From Chloroflexota bacterium (GTDB taxonomy: Bacteria > Chloroflexota > Anaerolineae > UBA4142), in NCBI GenBank assembly GCA_023381515.1, contig JAMCQI010000041.1:62001-126000 (forward strand): 64,000 nucleotides of DNA, written 5' to 3'. Below are positions 36,340 through 45,696 of this stretch, in pieces. The notes under the pieces are model-generated. The model was not told where the DNA came from, searched no databases, and saw only the letters and a program-made list of their open reading frames with translations. A program made the translations under genes and the position numbers. The number at the start of each line of letters is the position of its first letter. Position 1 is the first letter of the stretch.

Positions 36340-38748
36340 GTGAGCAAGACGGCGATCTCGCTTTCGGATTTGCCCATCGTTACGGTGCTGGTGCTCAATT
36401 ACAACGGTGTTGAGCATCTAAAGGGTTGCTTTTCGTCGCTTACCGCGGTTGATTATCCAGCGGATCGGCTTGAACTGATGCTGGTAGATAACGCCTCGAC
36501 CGATGACTCTGTAGAGTACATGCGGACTCACTACCCACAGGTCCGTATTGTTTATAGCCGGGAGAATGTTGGTTTCGGCTCAGGGAATAACCTCGGCGTC
36601 CGTGAGGCGAGCGGCAAGTATGTTGTTCTCCTGAACAATGATATGTGGGTGGATCCTCGGATCGTGCGGGGATTGTTGGAGGCAATCCAGAGTGAAACCG
36701 ATGCCGTCTGTGCGGGAGCTAAAATCCTGAACTGGAACGGCACCGAGTTCGATTATGCAGGGTCCGCCGCGGACTTTGCCGCCCATGCTTACCAAGTCGC
36801 CTGGCGGAAACCGTATAGCCCCGACCGGTTTACGCAAGTCCACTCGACGCTCTTTGCCTGCGGCGGCGCCATGATGGTCGACCGTCAAGTGTTCCTCGAG
36901 GTAGGCGGATTCGACGACGATTTCTTTATCTACTATGAAGATTTGGATTTTGGATGGCGTCTGTGGGTGCTAGGGTACAGAGTCGTCTTTGCTCCCGAGG
37001 CTGTTGCCTACCATCGGCATCATGGAACCATGGATAGTTACTCGGACCATCGCAAGTGGGTTTTGTACAAGCGCAACGCCCTGTATTCGATGTTCAAGAA
37101 TTATGAAGATGGGAACCTGGAGCGTGTGTTGTCGGCAACTTTATTGGCGACCATGGATGGGATGGTGCAGCGGGCCATTCAGCACGGGCAACTCAACCTA
37201 GATGAGTACTATATTAAGGCTCAACAGCAATCGAGTTCGCCTCCTTCGATCGGGAAACGAGACATGGCGACTTTTGTCGCCATCCACGATGTGGTAGAGC
37301 ATCTGCCTCAAGTCATAGAGAAGAGACGGTTCATTCAGCAGAAGCGGCGGCGCTCCGACAAAGAGATCGCTCAGTTGTTCCGCTGGCCTTTCCGTGCCTG
37401 GCCTGACGCGGATTTACGGATTCAATACCCGATCGCCGAGGGGCTCGGCGTGCAATCGCTCTTTGAAGATGTTCCCAGAAGGGTGCTCATCATCAGCTCG
37501 GATATTCTTCCTTACTCGGGGATGCCGACCGTTGGGTCGGGGCTCAGGGCTTGGGGGCTTGGGCAGGGGCTGAAAAGCCGAGGGCATGAAGTGTTGTTTG
37601 CGATGCCTAGAGCAGCTCTTGTGGGGCGTGAGGAAATAGCTCCCCCTGAGACGGTCGAGTTGGCATGGGAACCTCAAACTTTGGCTTCTGTCGTGGTTCG
37701 AGCCGAACCGGATGTGGTGGTCGTCTGCAATTGGCCTGTGATGGACCTTCTCCCGACCGAGTTGCTGGACATGCCTTTGATCCTCGATCAGCACGGGCCT
37801 CATTACCTGGAACGAGAGTATCAAAAGTTCGGGGAAACGAATGACAATGCACGGCGCAAGATCAACGCATTGCGCAAAGCAGATTTTTTCACATGCGCGG
37901 GTGAAAAGCAACTGGGCTATTTCCAATCGTGGCTGGAACGTGCCGGCTGGACCGAATTAGAGCGTCGTGAGCGAGCCGCGTTCATCCCCGTTTCTCTCTC
38001 GCCCGACTTGCCTGAGCATGCCCCGAGCGGTGAGCTCAAGTTTGTATATGGGGGTGTGTTCTTGCCCTGGCAAGACCCATCGAACGCGCTGTTGGCGCTC
38101 GTCGAGATATTGAATCGCCGGAAGGAAGGCAAGCTGTATTTCTACGGTGGCAAACATCCTGTTTACCCGGTTGATCCGGGGATCTTTGGCTCCCTTGTGG
38201 AAAAACTCAAGACGTCTCCGCACGTCCTGGTGCCGGGAATGGTTTCTCATGATGAATTGATTGCCCAGTACGTGCGATCCCATGTCGCTATTGATGTAAT
38301 GAGCCGGAACCCAGAGCGTGAATTGGCTTTTACTACTCGCACCGTGGAGTATTTGTGGTGTGGGCTGCCCATTGTCTATCACGATTACGCCGAACTCAGC
38401 GATTTTATCCGTGAATACAATGCGGGATGGATTGTGGACCCTGAGAATCGTGCGGCGATAACCGGGATCTTGGATGAGATCTTTGAGCATCCCGAACAAC
38501 TCGCGGAGCGGAGCCGGAATGCCCAACGCCTCGTGCGCGAAAAACTCACATGGGACCGAACGATTGACCCCATGGACCGCTTCATCCGACACCCCAACCA
38601 CCGGGGGCAACGTGCCGTCGAGCGGGGGACCGTGGAATCTCGGGCTCGCTCTCTAGTCGAACGAGCCCGCTTCAAATATCAAAACGGAGGTCTGCGAACG
38701 CTTACCCGTGCAGGCCTAAAGTTCATTCAACGGCGGCTGTCGGATTAG
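36340..38748 (+). CDS. Bifunctional GT2-GT4 glycosyltransferase
   Basis: An 802-aa fusion of two glycosyltransferases. Residues 10-250 form a GT2 domain like WbbL rhamnosyltransferases: VTVLVLNYNGVEHLKGCF, VDNASTDDSVEYMR, LLNNDMWVDPRIV and YYEDLDFGWRLWVLGYRVVF. A charged linker (about 260-370) leads to a GT-B domain (about 385-740) with RVLIISSDILPYSGMPTVGS, QHGPHYLEREYQKFGE, KADFFTCAGEKQ, SLSPDLPEH and FVYGGVFLPWQDP. The GT-B half is clearly paralogous to the whole of the next protein. Two different linkages could be made by one chain. The GTG start at 36340 is preceded by GAGGACAGAGGAA. Confidence 0.88.
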   Translation: MSKTAISLSDLPIVTVLVLNYNGVEHLKGCFSSLTAVDYPADRLELMLVDNASTDDSVEYMRTHYPQVRIVYSRENVGFGSGNNLGVREASGKYVVLLNNDMWVDPRIVRGLLEAIQSETDAVCAGAKILNWNGTEFDYAGSAADFAAHAYQVAWRKPYSPDRFTQVHSTLFACGGAMMVDRQVFLEVGGFDDDFFIYYEDLDFGWRLWVLGYRVVFAPEAVAYHRHHGTMDSYSDHRKWVLYKRNALYSMFKNYEDGNLERVLSATLLATMDGMVQRAIQHGQLNLDEYYIKAQQQSSSPPSIGKRDMATFVAIHDVVEHLPQVIEKRRFIQQKRRRSDKEIAQLFRWPFRAWPDADLRIQYPIAEGLGVQSLFEDVPRRVLIISSDILPYSGMPTVGSGLRAWGLGQGLKSRGHEVLFAMPRAALVGREEIAPPETVELAWEPQTLASVVVRAEPDVVVVCNWPVMDLLPTELLDMPLILDQHGPHYLEREYQKFGETNDNARRKINALRKADFFTCAGEKQLGYFQSWLERAGWTELERRERAAFIPVSLSPDLPEHAPSGELKFVYGGVFLPWQDPSNALLALVEILNRRKEGKLYFYGGKHPVYPVDPGIFGSLVEKLKTSPHVLVPGMVSHDELIAQYVRSHVAIDVMSRNPERELAFTTRTVEYLWCGLPIVYHDYAELSDFIREYNAGWIVDPENRAAITGILDEIFEHPEQLAERSRNAQRLVREKLTWDRTIDPMDRFIRHPNHRGQRAVERGTVESRARSLVERARFKYQNGGLRTLTRAGLKFIQRRLSD

Positions 38749-38769
38749 GCATCCAAGGACGGAAGAGCA

Positions 38770-40089
38770 TTGATCAACAAGGTTTTGATGGTTTCGGGAG
38801 ATGTCTTGCCGTTGCCCGGCTATCCAACCAGTGGAGCCGGCCTGCGCGCGTGGGGCTTGGGGCAAGGCTTGCGCGCTCACGGGTTTCAAGTTACTTTCGG
38901 AATGCCTGCCGTCGCTTGGCACTCGGACGATTCGGCTCTGGAAGAGTATGGGCTGATGCTCTGGGATCGATTCAACCTGGAGAAAAAGATCCAAGCACTA
39001 CGGCCCGATGCCGTTGTCTTTTGTCATTGGCCCTCCGTCCAGATTCGAAAACGACTCGATGTGCCTACGGTCATCGATTTCCACGGGCCACACATTCTCG
39101 AGCGGGCATTTCAGGAGTTTGGAGAGCCCACGTCGAATGCGCTCCTCAAGATTGAGGCTTTGCGCAAAGCGGACTATTTCATTTGCGCCGGAGAAAAGCA
39201 AAAAGCCTATTTTCTTGCCTGGCTCTTGGCGAGCGGAATAGACGTGATCAAGGCAAAAATCGACGTGGTCCCGGTCTGTCTCTCTCCCGATCTGCCAGAA
39301 CATTTGCCCGCCGACGAGATTACCTTCGTCTATGGGGGCGTGTACCTTCCCTGGCAGGACCCTACCCTCGCGCTTACCGTCGTGTCGGAGGTCATTTCTC
39401 GCCGTTCGAAAGGAGAATTGCGGCTTTTTGGGGGGAAACATCCGATCATCCCTCTCCAGGTTTCTCCGACGTTTCAGGAAATTGAAAGAAGACTGAGGGT
39501 CGACCCCCGAGTACATTTCGAGGGCTCCCGCCCACACGACGAATTAATAGGGAATTACCAACGGGCTACTGCAGCAATCGATCTCATGGCGTATAATTAT
39601 GAGCGGGAACTGGCTTTCACCACTCGGACAGTCGAGTACATGTGGTGTGGCTTGCCGGTGATTTACAACGATTACGCCGATCTGTCCCCGCTGATCGCCC
39701 GCTACGAAGCTGGATGGGTGCTGGATCCAAACGATCGGCAGGCTCTCGAGCAGGCCATCGGTGAAATTATCGATCATCCGGATCTCGCGCACGGACGTGG
39801 TAATAACGCCCAGCGGCTTGTACGCGAGAATCTTACCTGGGACAGAGCCGTGCAACCCCTCGTCTCTTTTTTGCAGGCTCCTGAAATGCACCCGTCTCCG
39901 GGGCCGGACCTGGTGTCCGTCGTAGCCCAGGAGCTAGGAGTCAAGGACTTTTGGCAACGCTGGACATCTGTCCGGAAGAAGGGGCCCAAACTGCTCGCGC
40001 AGTCTGCCCTTGCTCATTTTCGTCACGGAGGTTTCAGCCAACTGGCCGAAGCTGGCTATCAGTTTGCCAAACGCCGCATACGTGAATAG
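38770..40089 (+). CDS. GT4-like glycosyltransferase, paralogue of preceding GT-B half
   Basis: A 439-aa GT-B glycosyltransferase that aligns by eye along its whole length to the C-terminal half of the previous protein. Shared landmarks include KVLMVSGDVLPLPGYPTSG, AGLRAWGLGQGLRAHGF, DFHGPHILERAFQEFGE, KADYFICAGEKQKAYF, CLSPDLPEHLPADE and FVYGGVYLPWQDPTLAL. The later donor site reads YERELAFTTRTVEYMWCGLP, nearly identical to its partner. The start is TTG, 21 bases after the upstream stop. The pair probably arose by tandem duplication and may transfer the same sugar to two acceptors. Confidence 0.85.
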   Translation: MINKVLMVSGDVLPLPGYPTSGAGLRAWGLGQGLRAHGFQVTFGMPAVAWHSDDSALEEYGLMLWDRFNLEKKIQALRPDAVVFCHWPSVQIRKRLDVPTVIDFHGPHILERAFQEFGEPTSNALLKIEALRKADYFICAGEKQKAYFLAWLLASGIDVIKAKIDVVPVCLSPDLPEHLPADEITFVYGGVYLPWQDPTLALTVVSEVISRRSKGELRLFGGKHPIIPLQVSPTFQEIERRLRVDPRVHFEGSRPHDELIGNYQRATAAIDLMAYNYERELAFTTRTVEYMWCGLPVIYNDYADLSPLIARYEAGWVLDPNDRQALEQAIGEIIDHPDLAHGRGNNAQRLVRENLTWDRAVQPLVSFLQAPEMHPSPGPDLVSVVAQELGVKDFWQRWTSVRKKGPKLLAQSALAHFRHGGFSQLAEAGYQFAKRRIRE

Positions 40090-40184
40090 ATGGCAGCCTG
40101 TTGGCCAGCCCCCATCTTTGTAAAGATGCTGATCACGGACAGATGTGCTGGCAACAGCTAAGAGTAAGGAGAGAGGTGAAAAGG

Positions 40185-41168
40185 ATGAAAGCACTCGTAA
40201 CCGGGGCGGCGGGTTTTATCGGGTCTCATGTCGCCAAGCACTTGGTCCAATTGGGCCTGCAGGTAGTGGCACTGGATGATCTGAGCGGCGGTTTCGTCGG
40301 AAACGTGCCGGTAGGTGCCAAGTGGGTGCAGGGTTCGGTCACGGACTATGAGCTTCTGAAGGGCCTGTTCGAAAAAGAGGAATTTGATTTTGTGTTTCAC
40401 CTCGCCGCTTACGCGGCGGAGGGATTGAGCCACTTTATCCGACGCTATAATTACGAGACCAATCTGCGGGGCTCTGTCAATCTGATCAATTTGAGCGTCC
40501 TTTTTCCGGTCAAGTGCTTCATCTTTACTTCGTCTATCGCGGTCTATGGTGCGAACCAGGTCCCAATGACGGAAGACTTAACTCCCCACCCGGAGGACCC
40601 GTACGGCATTTCTAAATACGCCGTCGAATTGGACTTGGAGTCGGCCCATCGGCAATTCGGACTCGATTTTGTCATTTTCCGGCCCCATAATGTGTATGGA
40701 GAGCACCAGAACATCGGTGACAAATATCGAAACGTGATTGGCATCTTCATGAATGAAATCCTGCTGGGCAGGCCCCTGACCGTTTTCGGAGATGGCGAGC
40801 AAACGAGGGCCTTTTCCTATATCGACGATGTGGCCCCAGTGATTGCACAATCGGTTTTCAATCCCAAAGCCTTCGGCCAAGTCTTTAACATCGGCGGAGA
40901 TCAACCTTACACGATTAACGAACTCATTCGCACGATTTCTGAGGTGATGCAGGTTTCGCCCCAGGTCACCAATCTTCCCGCTCGAAATGAAGTAAAGCAC
41001 GCTTTCTCCTCGCACGACAAGGTCCGCCGGTTTTTCGATCTTCCACCGTCGGTTCCTCTACGGGATGGTCTCGACCGGATGGCGAAATGGGTCCATACGG
41101 TGGGAAGTCGCAAGACCAAGGATTTTGCGGCGATTGAGATACCTAAGGGATTGCCTGCAGGCTGGTAG
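40185..41168 (+). CDS. NAD-dependent sugar epimerase/dehydratase (SDR, GalE-like)
   Basis: An extended short-chain dehydrogenase of about 327 aa acting on a nucleotide sugar. The N-terminal MKALVTGAAGFIGSHVAKHL is the NAD fingerprint, FHLAAYAAEG is the next block, TSSIAVYG carries the catalytic Ser region, and DPYGISKYAVELDL contains the YxxxK pair. FRPHNVYGEHQN and FSYIDDVAPVIAQ follow as in GalE/RmlB-type enzymes. Start at ATG 40185, chosen for AAGGAGAGAGGTG upstream; an earlier in-frame codon at 40101 has no such site. It probably supplies a donor sugar for the ABC-dependent glycan. Epimerase versus dehydratase is not settled. Confidence 0.88.
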   Translation: MKALVTGAAGFIGSHVAKHLVQLGLQVVALDDLSGGFVGNVPVGAKWVQGSVTDYELLKGLFEKEEFDFVFHLAAYAAEGLSHFIRRYNYETNLRGSVNLINLSVLFPVKCFIFTSSIAVYGANQVPMTEDLTPHPEDPYGISKYAVELDLESAHRQFGLDFVIFRPHNVYGEHQNIGDKYRNVIGIFMNEILLGRPLTVFGDGEQTRAFSYIDDVAPVIAQSVFNPKAFGQVFNIGGDQPYTINELIRTISEVMQVSPQVTNLPARNEVKHAFSSHDKVRRFFDLPPSVPLRDGLDRMAKWVHTVGSRKTKDFAAIEIPKGLPAGW

Positions 41169-41263
41169 CTGATAGAGGCGGTTTATGAGGCAAGCTCGAA
41201 TGTACCATTTACGCGGGTGCACTCTCGTGAATATTGGAACTAGACCTTTGCTGAGGGAGCCCG

Positions 41264-43198
41264 ATGAATCGGGAAATGTCGAACAAGGTGAATGCAGTGA
41301 GCATGGAGAAGAGGATTTTGTGGGTTTTTGTCTCGTTGGCGGTGGCAATTCTTATCCCCAGTGGTTCAGTACCGCCTGTCCATGCAGCGAGTGGGATTTA
41401 TGTCACACAACCCGGCGGTCGTGTCGCTATGGGAGAAGACCTGGATTACGCTAGCCATGAATGGCACAACGCTTGGGACATGAATCAAGAGTCAGAGATC
41501 CATCTCTTTATGTCTCCGACCTGCGATAAGTATGGTCAACCTCTGTACCTCAACTCATCTTTCTCAAATGGAATTTGGTCGGCGAGTTATAATACGAGCT
41601 TTACGAATGATCCGTGGCTCTGGTTGCTAGACCCTGGCTATCACGGTACGCTCCACGTTGGCAAAGACGGGAATGTTCATCCAATCGACGCGAGCGAATA
41701 TACTCAACTCACTTTCCGGATGTATCTGGGGCCTAGCTTTGACTGGACCAAGACTCCGGGCGGAAAATTGGCGTGGACGGACACAGATTCTTCCGCGATC
41801 ATGGGATCTCCATCGGACGCAGGCACCTCGCGATTTTTTAGAGTGTTTCCAGGTTGGAATGTCTACACAATCGATCTAACGAAGATCGGGCTCCAGGCCG
41901 GCAGCCTCAACTGGGTCGGTTCCATCACCGGATTGCGTCTATACACAGGGCTTCGCAACTCAGGTGCTCCGATAACTGATGTGAAAATGGACTGGGTCCG
42001 CCTGACACCCAGGCCGACCAATCACACGGTCGCGTGGAGTGGCGCGTGGACATCCGGCGCGACGGCCCAGCTATCCTTTTCGAGCGATGCCAAGACTTGG
42101 GACCCGATGTATATGTTCTCAAACTACGACAAGTACAACAACGGCGTTGTTTTGCCCGATAGTATCTCCGCGGGATCGAATGGGAGCGGAAGCTACAATG
42201 TCCCGGCTTCATTTCCTCCGGGTTCCGAATACGTTCAGGTCAGCGTGACAGATGGAGGTGGAACTGTCAGGAGCACGAATTCAGCGGGGCCCTGGCTGAT
42301 CAATGCTCGGCCTGATTTCACATTTGTGGCCCCAAGCTTTACGAGCGGTGATGAGTTCTCGGCCAAGGTAGTGGGCAATGCCTGGGACATGAGTGATTCG
42401 GCTGATGTTCCTTCGTCGTCGGGCCTCACAGGCCCTCCCCTCTTTACGAACGGAATCCTGACAGGCGTAAGTAGTCCAGTACCGGACTGCGGATCTGCGG
42501 GAGTATGGGGAGACCCTATACTGTACCTGGACATGGGCGGCAAGGCGGTAGATACCAGCTACTACCGTTACTGGACGGTTAAGGTCAAGATTGATGCTCC
42601 TTTTGATTTCGGCAACGGTTGGGTCTCGCGTTTCTACTGGGCTCAAGGAGACTGGGGCCACATGGGCGCGGGAAATGATATGGCCCTCTATACTGGATGG
42701 AATACGTTTACCGTCGACATGTGGGGAAATGTTCAAGATGATGTCGCGCCTGGGAATCTTTCCTGGCGTTCGGGATTCCCCAACATACTGCGATTTGATC
42801 CCCACGAGATTCCTCCTTCGACTCAGTTCGACGTCGATTACATCAAGCTCAATGCAGACAGTTATGCTTCCCTCAATTCCACCTTTTCTGTCCAGTATCT
42901 GCTCAATGGGGCCGGCAGCGTTACCTTTTACTATTCTCCACAAAGGAATCCCAACGGCCGGACGCGCGCAATCGGCTATCAAGGTGCGCCCCCCTCCACT
43001 TCGCTTGGCCGCTATCGATTATTTCTGCCCATTTTGCAGAGAGATCTTAGCCCAATTGACCTGCCGCCAGGTACCCAGCTGTTCTCTTGGGATTTGCGCG
43101 GAGTCCCCAGCGGGAGTTACTACATCAGCGCCGATGTAAACGATGGCTACAAAACGACCACTTGGTACAGCGAGACGCCAGTGATCATCAACCCCTAA
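41264..43198 (+). CDS. Secreted protein with two jelly-roll-like repeats
   Basis: A 644-aa exported protein. A signal peptide ends near SVPPVHAASG. The mature part has two repeats, each starting with an AWDM motif (HNAWDMNQESEIHLF; GNAWDMSDSADVPSS) and continuing through a strand block ending WNVYTIDLTKIGL or WNTFTVDMWGNVQ, then a DVDYIKL-type close. Between them is an Ig-like SAGSNGSGSYNVPASFPPGS segment. The second repeat is followed by RYRLFLPILQRDLSP and a final Ig-like strand set. The fold suggests carbohydrate-binding domains. A GAGGGAG precedes the ATG; a later ATG at 41303 would give a shorter signal peptide. It lies within the glycan operon. Confidence 0.7.
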   Translation: MNREMSNKVNAVSMEKRILWVFVSLAVAILIPSGSVPPVHAASGIYVTQPGGRVAMGEDLDYASHEWHNAWDMNQESEIHLFMSPTCDKYGQPLYLNSSFSNGIWSASYNTSFTNDPWLWLLDPGYHGTLHVGKDGNVHPIDASEYTQLTFRMYLGPSFDWTKTPGGKLAWTDTDSSAIMGSPSDAGTSRFFRVFPGWNVYTIDLTKIGLQAGSLNWVGSITGLRLYTGLRNSGAPITDVKMDWVRLTPRPTNHTVAWSGAWTSGATAQLSFSSDAKTWDPMYMFSNYDKYNNGVVLPDSISAGSNGSGSYNVPASFPPGSEYVQVSVTDGGGTVRSTNSAGPWLINARPDFTFVAPSFTSGDEFSAKVVGNAWDMSDSADVPSSSGLTGPPLFTNGILTGVSSPVPDCGSAGVWGDPILYLDMGGKAVDTSYYRYWTVKVKIDAPFDFGNGWVSRFYWAQGDWGHMGAGNDMALYTGWNTFTVDMWGNVQDDVAPGNLSWRSGFPNILRFDPHEIPPSTQFDVDYIKLNADSYASLNSTFSVQYLLNGAGSVTFYYSPQRNPNGRTRAIGYQGAPPSTSLGRYRLFLPILQRDLSPIDLPPGTQLFSWDLRGVPSGSYYISADVNDGYKTTTWYSETPVIINP

Positions 43199-43213
43199 CG
43201 TCAGAACGGGGCG

Positions 43214-44560
43214 ATGGCAAGTGCCTGGATGCAAAACATATTGCTTGTTACGCATGACCCGATAGGGGAGAATCTAGCCGGCCCTGGAATGAGGTATTGG
43301 GAATTTGCCACCTATTTAGGGCGCGAGCATAATGTAAGCCTTCTTGCCCCCAACGGGAGTGAGGTGCGCCATGCTCACGCAGATGTCTTGCCCCTTGACG
43401 TTTTCTCCGAACGCTCTCGTAGAGCCGATGTTATCATTTCACAGGGATTCGGCGGATATGGTGCTGCCGCGATTGCCTTCTTGGACGTACCACAGGTTTT
43501 TGACCTGTACTGTCCGATTCCCTTCGAAACTCTAGAGTACTATCGAGCACACCCGGACCTCCCAATCGCCGCCAGTCATCTCTCCTATATTCGCCACCGT
43601 TTGCACTTGCTCTTGAGGAGGGGTGATTTTTTCCTCTGCGCCTCAGAAGAGCAGCGTCATTTCTGGTTGGGCGAGCTTTACGCCTGTGGTCGGGTCTCTT
43701 TACCGGCATATCGAGAGAATGCCCAGTTGAGGAACATTCTGGACGTGGTGCCTCTCGGAGTACCTCCGGAATCGCCCCGAAAGGAAGGCCAAAAGCTGCG
43801 CCGGCTCTTCCCAACTATTACGGACAACGATTTCGTTCTGGTGTGGTTCGGCGGTATCTGGGAGTGGTTGGATCCGCTGACACTCATCCGCGCGATCGCA
43901 CGTGTTGCCCAGGCGCATCCCGAGGTCAAGCTTGTCTTCTTGGTGGGAAATTCGCCCCCCGTGGGCTCGCCGCGCGGTCAAAGCTTGGCTGAGGCCATCG
44001 CCGAAAGCAAGCGGTTGGGGCTATACGGAAGACAAGTCCTGTTTTGTCTCGAGTGGATTCCATATGCCGAGCGAGCGGATTATCTCCTGGACGGCGATGC
44101 TGGTGTTGTCCTCTATCGGGATAACCTAGAGACAGAATTTGCCTTCCGCACCCGCTTAGTCGATTATTTCTGGACCGGGCTTCCAGTGATTTGCACGCGA
44201 GGAGATTCTCTGGCGCAGCGCGTCGAGCAGCAAGGGGCAGGAATTTGCGTTCCGCCACTCGATGAGGCGGCGGTGCAGTCTGCCGTGGAGCGGCTGGCGT
44301 GTGATCTTGCGCTCCGCGCACATTGCCGACAGGGGAGTGAGAGAATCCGTGAATCTCTACAGTGGCCACAGGCGATCAAGCCGCTCCTCGAATACTGTCG
44401 GTGTCCTCGCCGGGCAGAAGAAGCCCACAGACCTTCGGCCAAAGCAAGCGCGTTTGGTGGCTACATGTTGTCGAATGCGGGGGCCTTTTTACTGCACCCC
44501 TCTCGAACGCTAATTACCCAAGCGGCACGCAGACTCCGAGAGGACTTGACTCCCAACTAG
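43214..44560 (+). CDS. GT4 family glycosyltransferase
   Basis: A 448-aa GT-B glycosyltransferase. The N-terminal part has LLVTHDPIGENLAGPGMRYW, a KNxxGPGxR-like motif, then DLYCPIPFETLEYYRAHP and FFLCASEEQRHFWLGELYA. The C-terminal GT4 domain has DNDFVLVWFGGIWEWLDPLT, VKLVFLVGNSPPVGSPRGQS and the donor site RDNLETEFAFRTRLVDYFW, which is similar to the pair at 36-40 kb. A C-terminal extension is Ser/Lys-rich. It is the third member of this glycosyltransferase group in the operon. ATG start, 15 bases after the previous stop. Confidence 0.84.
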   Translation: MASAWMQNILLVTHDPIGENLAGPGMRYWEFATYLGREHNVSLLAPNGSEVRHAHADVLPLDVFSERSRRADVIISQGFGGYGAAAIAFLDVPQVFDLYCPIPFETLEYYRAHPDLPIAASHLSYIRHRLHLLLRRGDFFLCASEEQRHFWLGELYACGRVSLPAYRENAQLRNILDVVPLGVPPESPRKEGQKLRRLFPTITDNDFVLVWFGGIWEWLDPLTLIRAIARVAQAHPEVKLVFLVGNSPPVGSPRGQSLAEAIAESKRLGLYGRQVLFCLEWIPYAERADYLLDGDAGVVLYRDNLETEFAFRTRLVDYFWTGLPVICTRGDSLAQRVEQQGAGICVPPLDEAAVQSAVERLACDLALRAHCRQGSERIRESLQWPQAIKPLLEYCRCPRRAEEAHRPSAKASAFGGYMLSNAGAFLLHPSRTLITQAARRLREDLTPN

Positions 44561-44563
44561 CCT

Positions 44564-45553
44564 ATGGCTGAGACCCCTCAGGTGAGCGTTGTCATCGTTA
44601 GCTATAATCGCCGGCAACTTTTGGAGGAATGCCTGCGCGGGCTGGATGCCCAGACGTGGAAAGATTTTGAGATCATTGTCGTGGACAATGGCTCGGATGA
44701 CGGCTCAGCCGAACACATCCGGCGCTATTTTCAAAAGGTGCGGTTGATCCCTCTGGAGCGGAACGCCGGATTTTGCGAGGCAAACAACCGTGGCATCAAG
44801 ACCGCGTGCGGCGAGCTTATCCTGTTGTTGAATAACGACGCGGTTCCGGATGGTCAATGGCTTGGAGAGTTGGTGCGTGCCGCAGAAGAACACCCGGATG
44901 CTGGTTTCTTTGCTTCTCGCGTTATCTTCTATGATAGCAAGGGTGTGATGGACAGCGCCGGCGACGGTCTGGCCTTTACCGGCACAGCTTTTCGCAGGGG
45001 ACATTACCAGCCTGACTCGGGTTATAGAGAGGCCAGGTTTGTTTTCGGAGCAAGCGGGTCAGCAGCCGGCTATCGGCGTGCCGTATTGAAGGAGATCGGG
45101 GTCTTCGATCAGGACTTGTTCGCGGTCTATGAAGATGTGGATCTTTCGTTCAGAGCTCAACTCGCGGGCTTCAAGTGCCTTTACGTGCCGTCTGCCATCG
45201 TGCGACACAGAGGCTCGAGGACTGTGGGCAAATACAGCGAATTTTATGTCTACCAAACACAGAGAAATGTGGAGATCTTCTTTCTGAAAGATATGCCCAC
45301 CTTGATGCTTCTTCTCCTGTTACCCTCCCACTTGTTTTACAACTTGGCCGGCCTGCTCTATTTCACATTGGTCAAGAGACGGGGCAGAGCATTTCTCAAA
45401 GCCAAGATTGACGCGCTGAGGCAACTCGGATCAACTCTCAGAAAGCGGAGCCAAATACAGGCTGGCCGGCGCGTCTCCATTCTGTACTTGTTTTCCCTAA
45501 TGGAGCATGGTTGGCTGCGAAGAACTGCGAGGGAAAAACTCGTTTATCAGTGA
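44564..45553 (+). CDS. GT2 glycosyltransferase (rhamnosyltransferase-like)
   Basis: A 329-aa GT2 enzyme. It has SVVIVSYNRRQLLEECLRGL, VVDNGSDDGSAEHIRR, LLNNDAVPDGQWLGELVRA, the acceptor motif AVYEDVDLSFRAQLAGFKCL and a C-terminal hydrophobic stretch (LMLLLLLPSHLFYNLAGLLY). This resembles WbbL-type rhamnosyltransferases and the N-terminal half of the fusion at 36.3 kb. The ATG start is three bases after the previous stop. It is the last gene of the glycan locus and is followed by a hairpin-rich terminator region. Confidence 0.85.
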   Translation: MAETPQVSVVIVSYNRRQLLEECLRGLDAQTWKDFEIIVVDNGSDDGSAEHIRRYFQKVRLIPLERNAGFCEANNRGIKTACGELILLLNNDAVPDGQWLGELVRAAEEHPDAGFFASRVIFYDSKGVMDSAGDGLAFTGTAFRRGHYQPDSGYREARFVFGASGSAAGYRRAVLKEIGVFDQDLFAVYEDVDLSFRAQLAGFKCLYVPSAIVRHRGSRTVGKYSEFYVYQTQRNVEIFFLKDMPTLMLLLLLPSHLFYNLAGLLYFTLVKRRGRAFLKAKIDALRQLGSTLRKRSQIQAGRRVSILYLFSLMEHGWLRRTAREKLVYQ

Positions 45554-45690
45554 CCTTCGCCGTTTACGTGGGAGCGTACCGCGCGCGAGACGCTCGCCGT
45601 TTACGAGCGCGCGGTGCGCGGCTCCGCCTGAGGCGGGGCGTCCATTGGGAAGAAAAAGGCCGGGAGGAATTGCTCCTCTCGGCCTTTCTT
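45554..45690. terminator. Hairpin-rich convergent terminator
   Basis: Three hairpins lie between two converging genes: a 9-bp stem (ACCGCGCGC at 45578, GCGCGCGGT at 45607), a stem with one G-T pair (GCTCCGCC and GGCGGGGC, 45621-45639), and a long stem starting AAAGGCCGGGAGGA and ending CTCTCGGCCTTT (45655-45687). The last has a T-run on the + side and a short A-run on the other, so it can end both genes. GCCGTTTACG occurs twice here (near 45558 and 45595). Confidence 0.75.
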
Positions 45691-45696
45691 GTTTCT

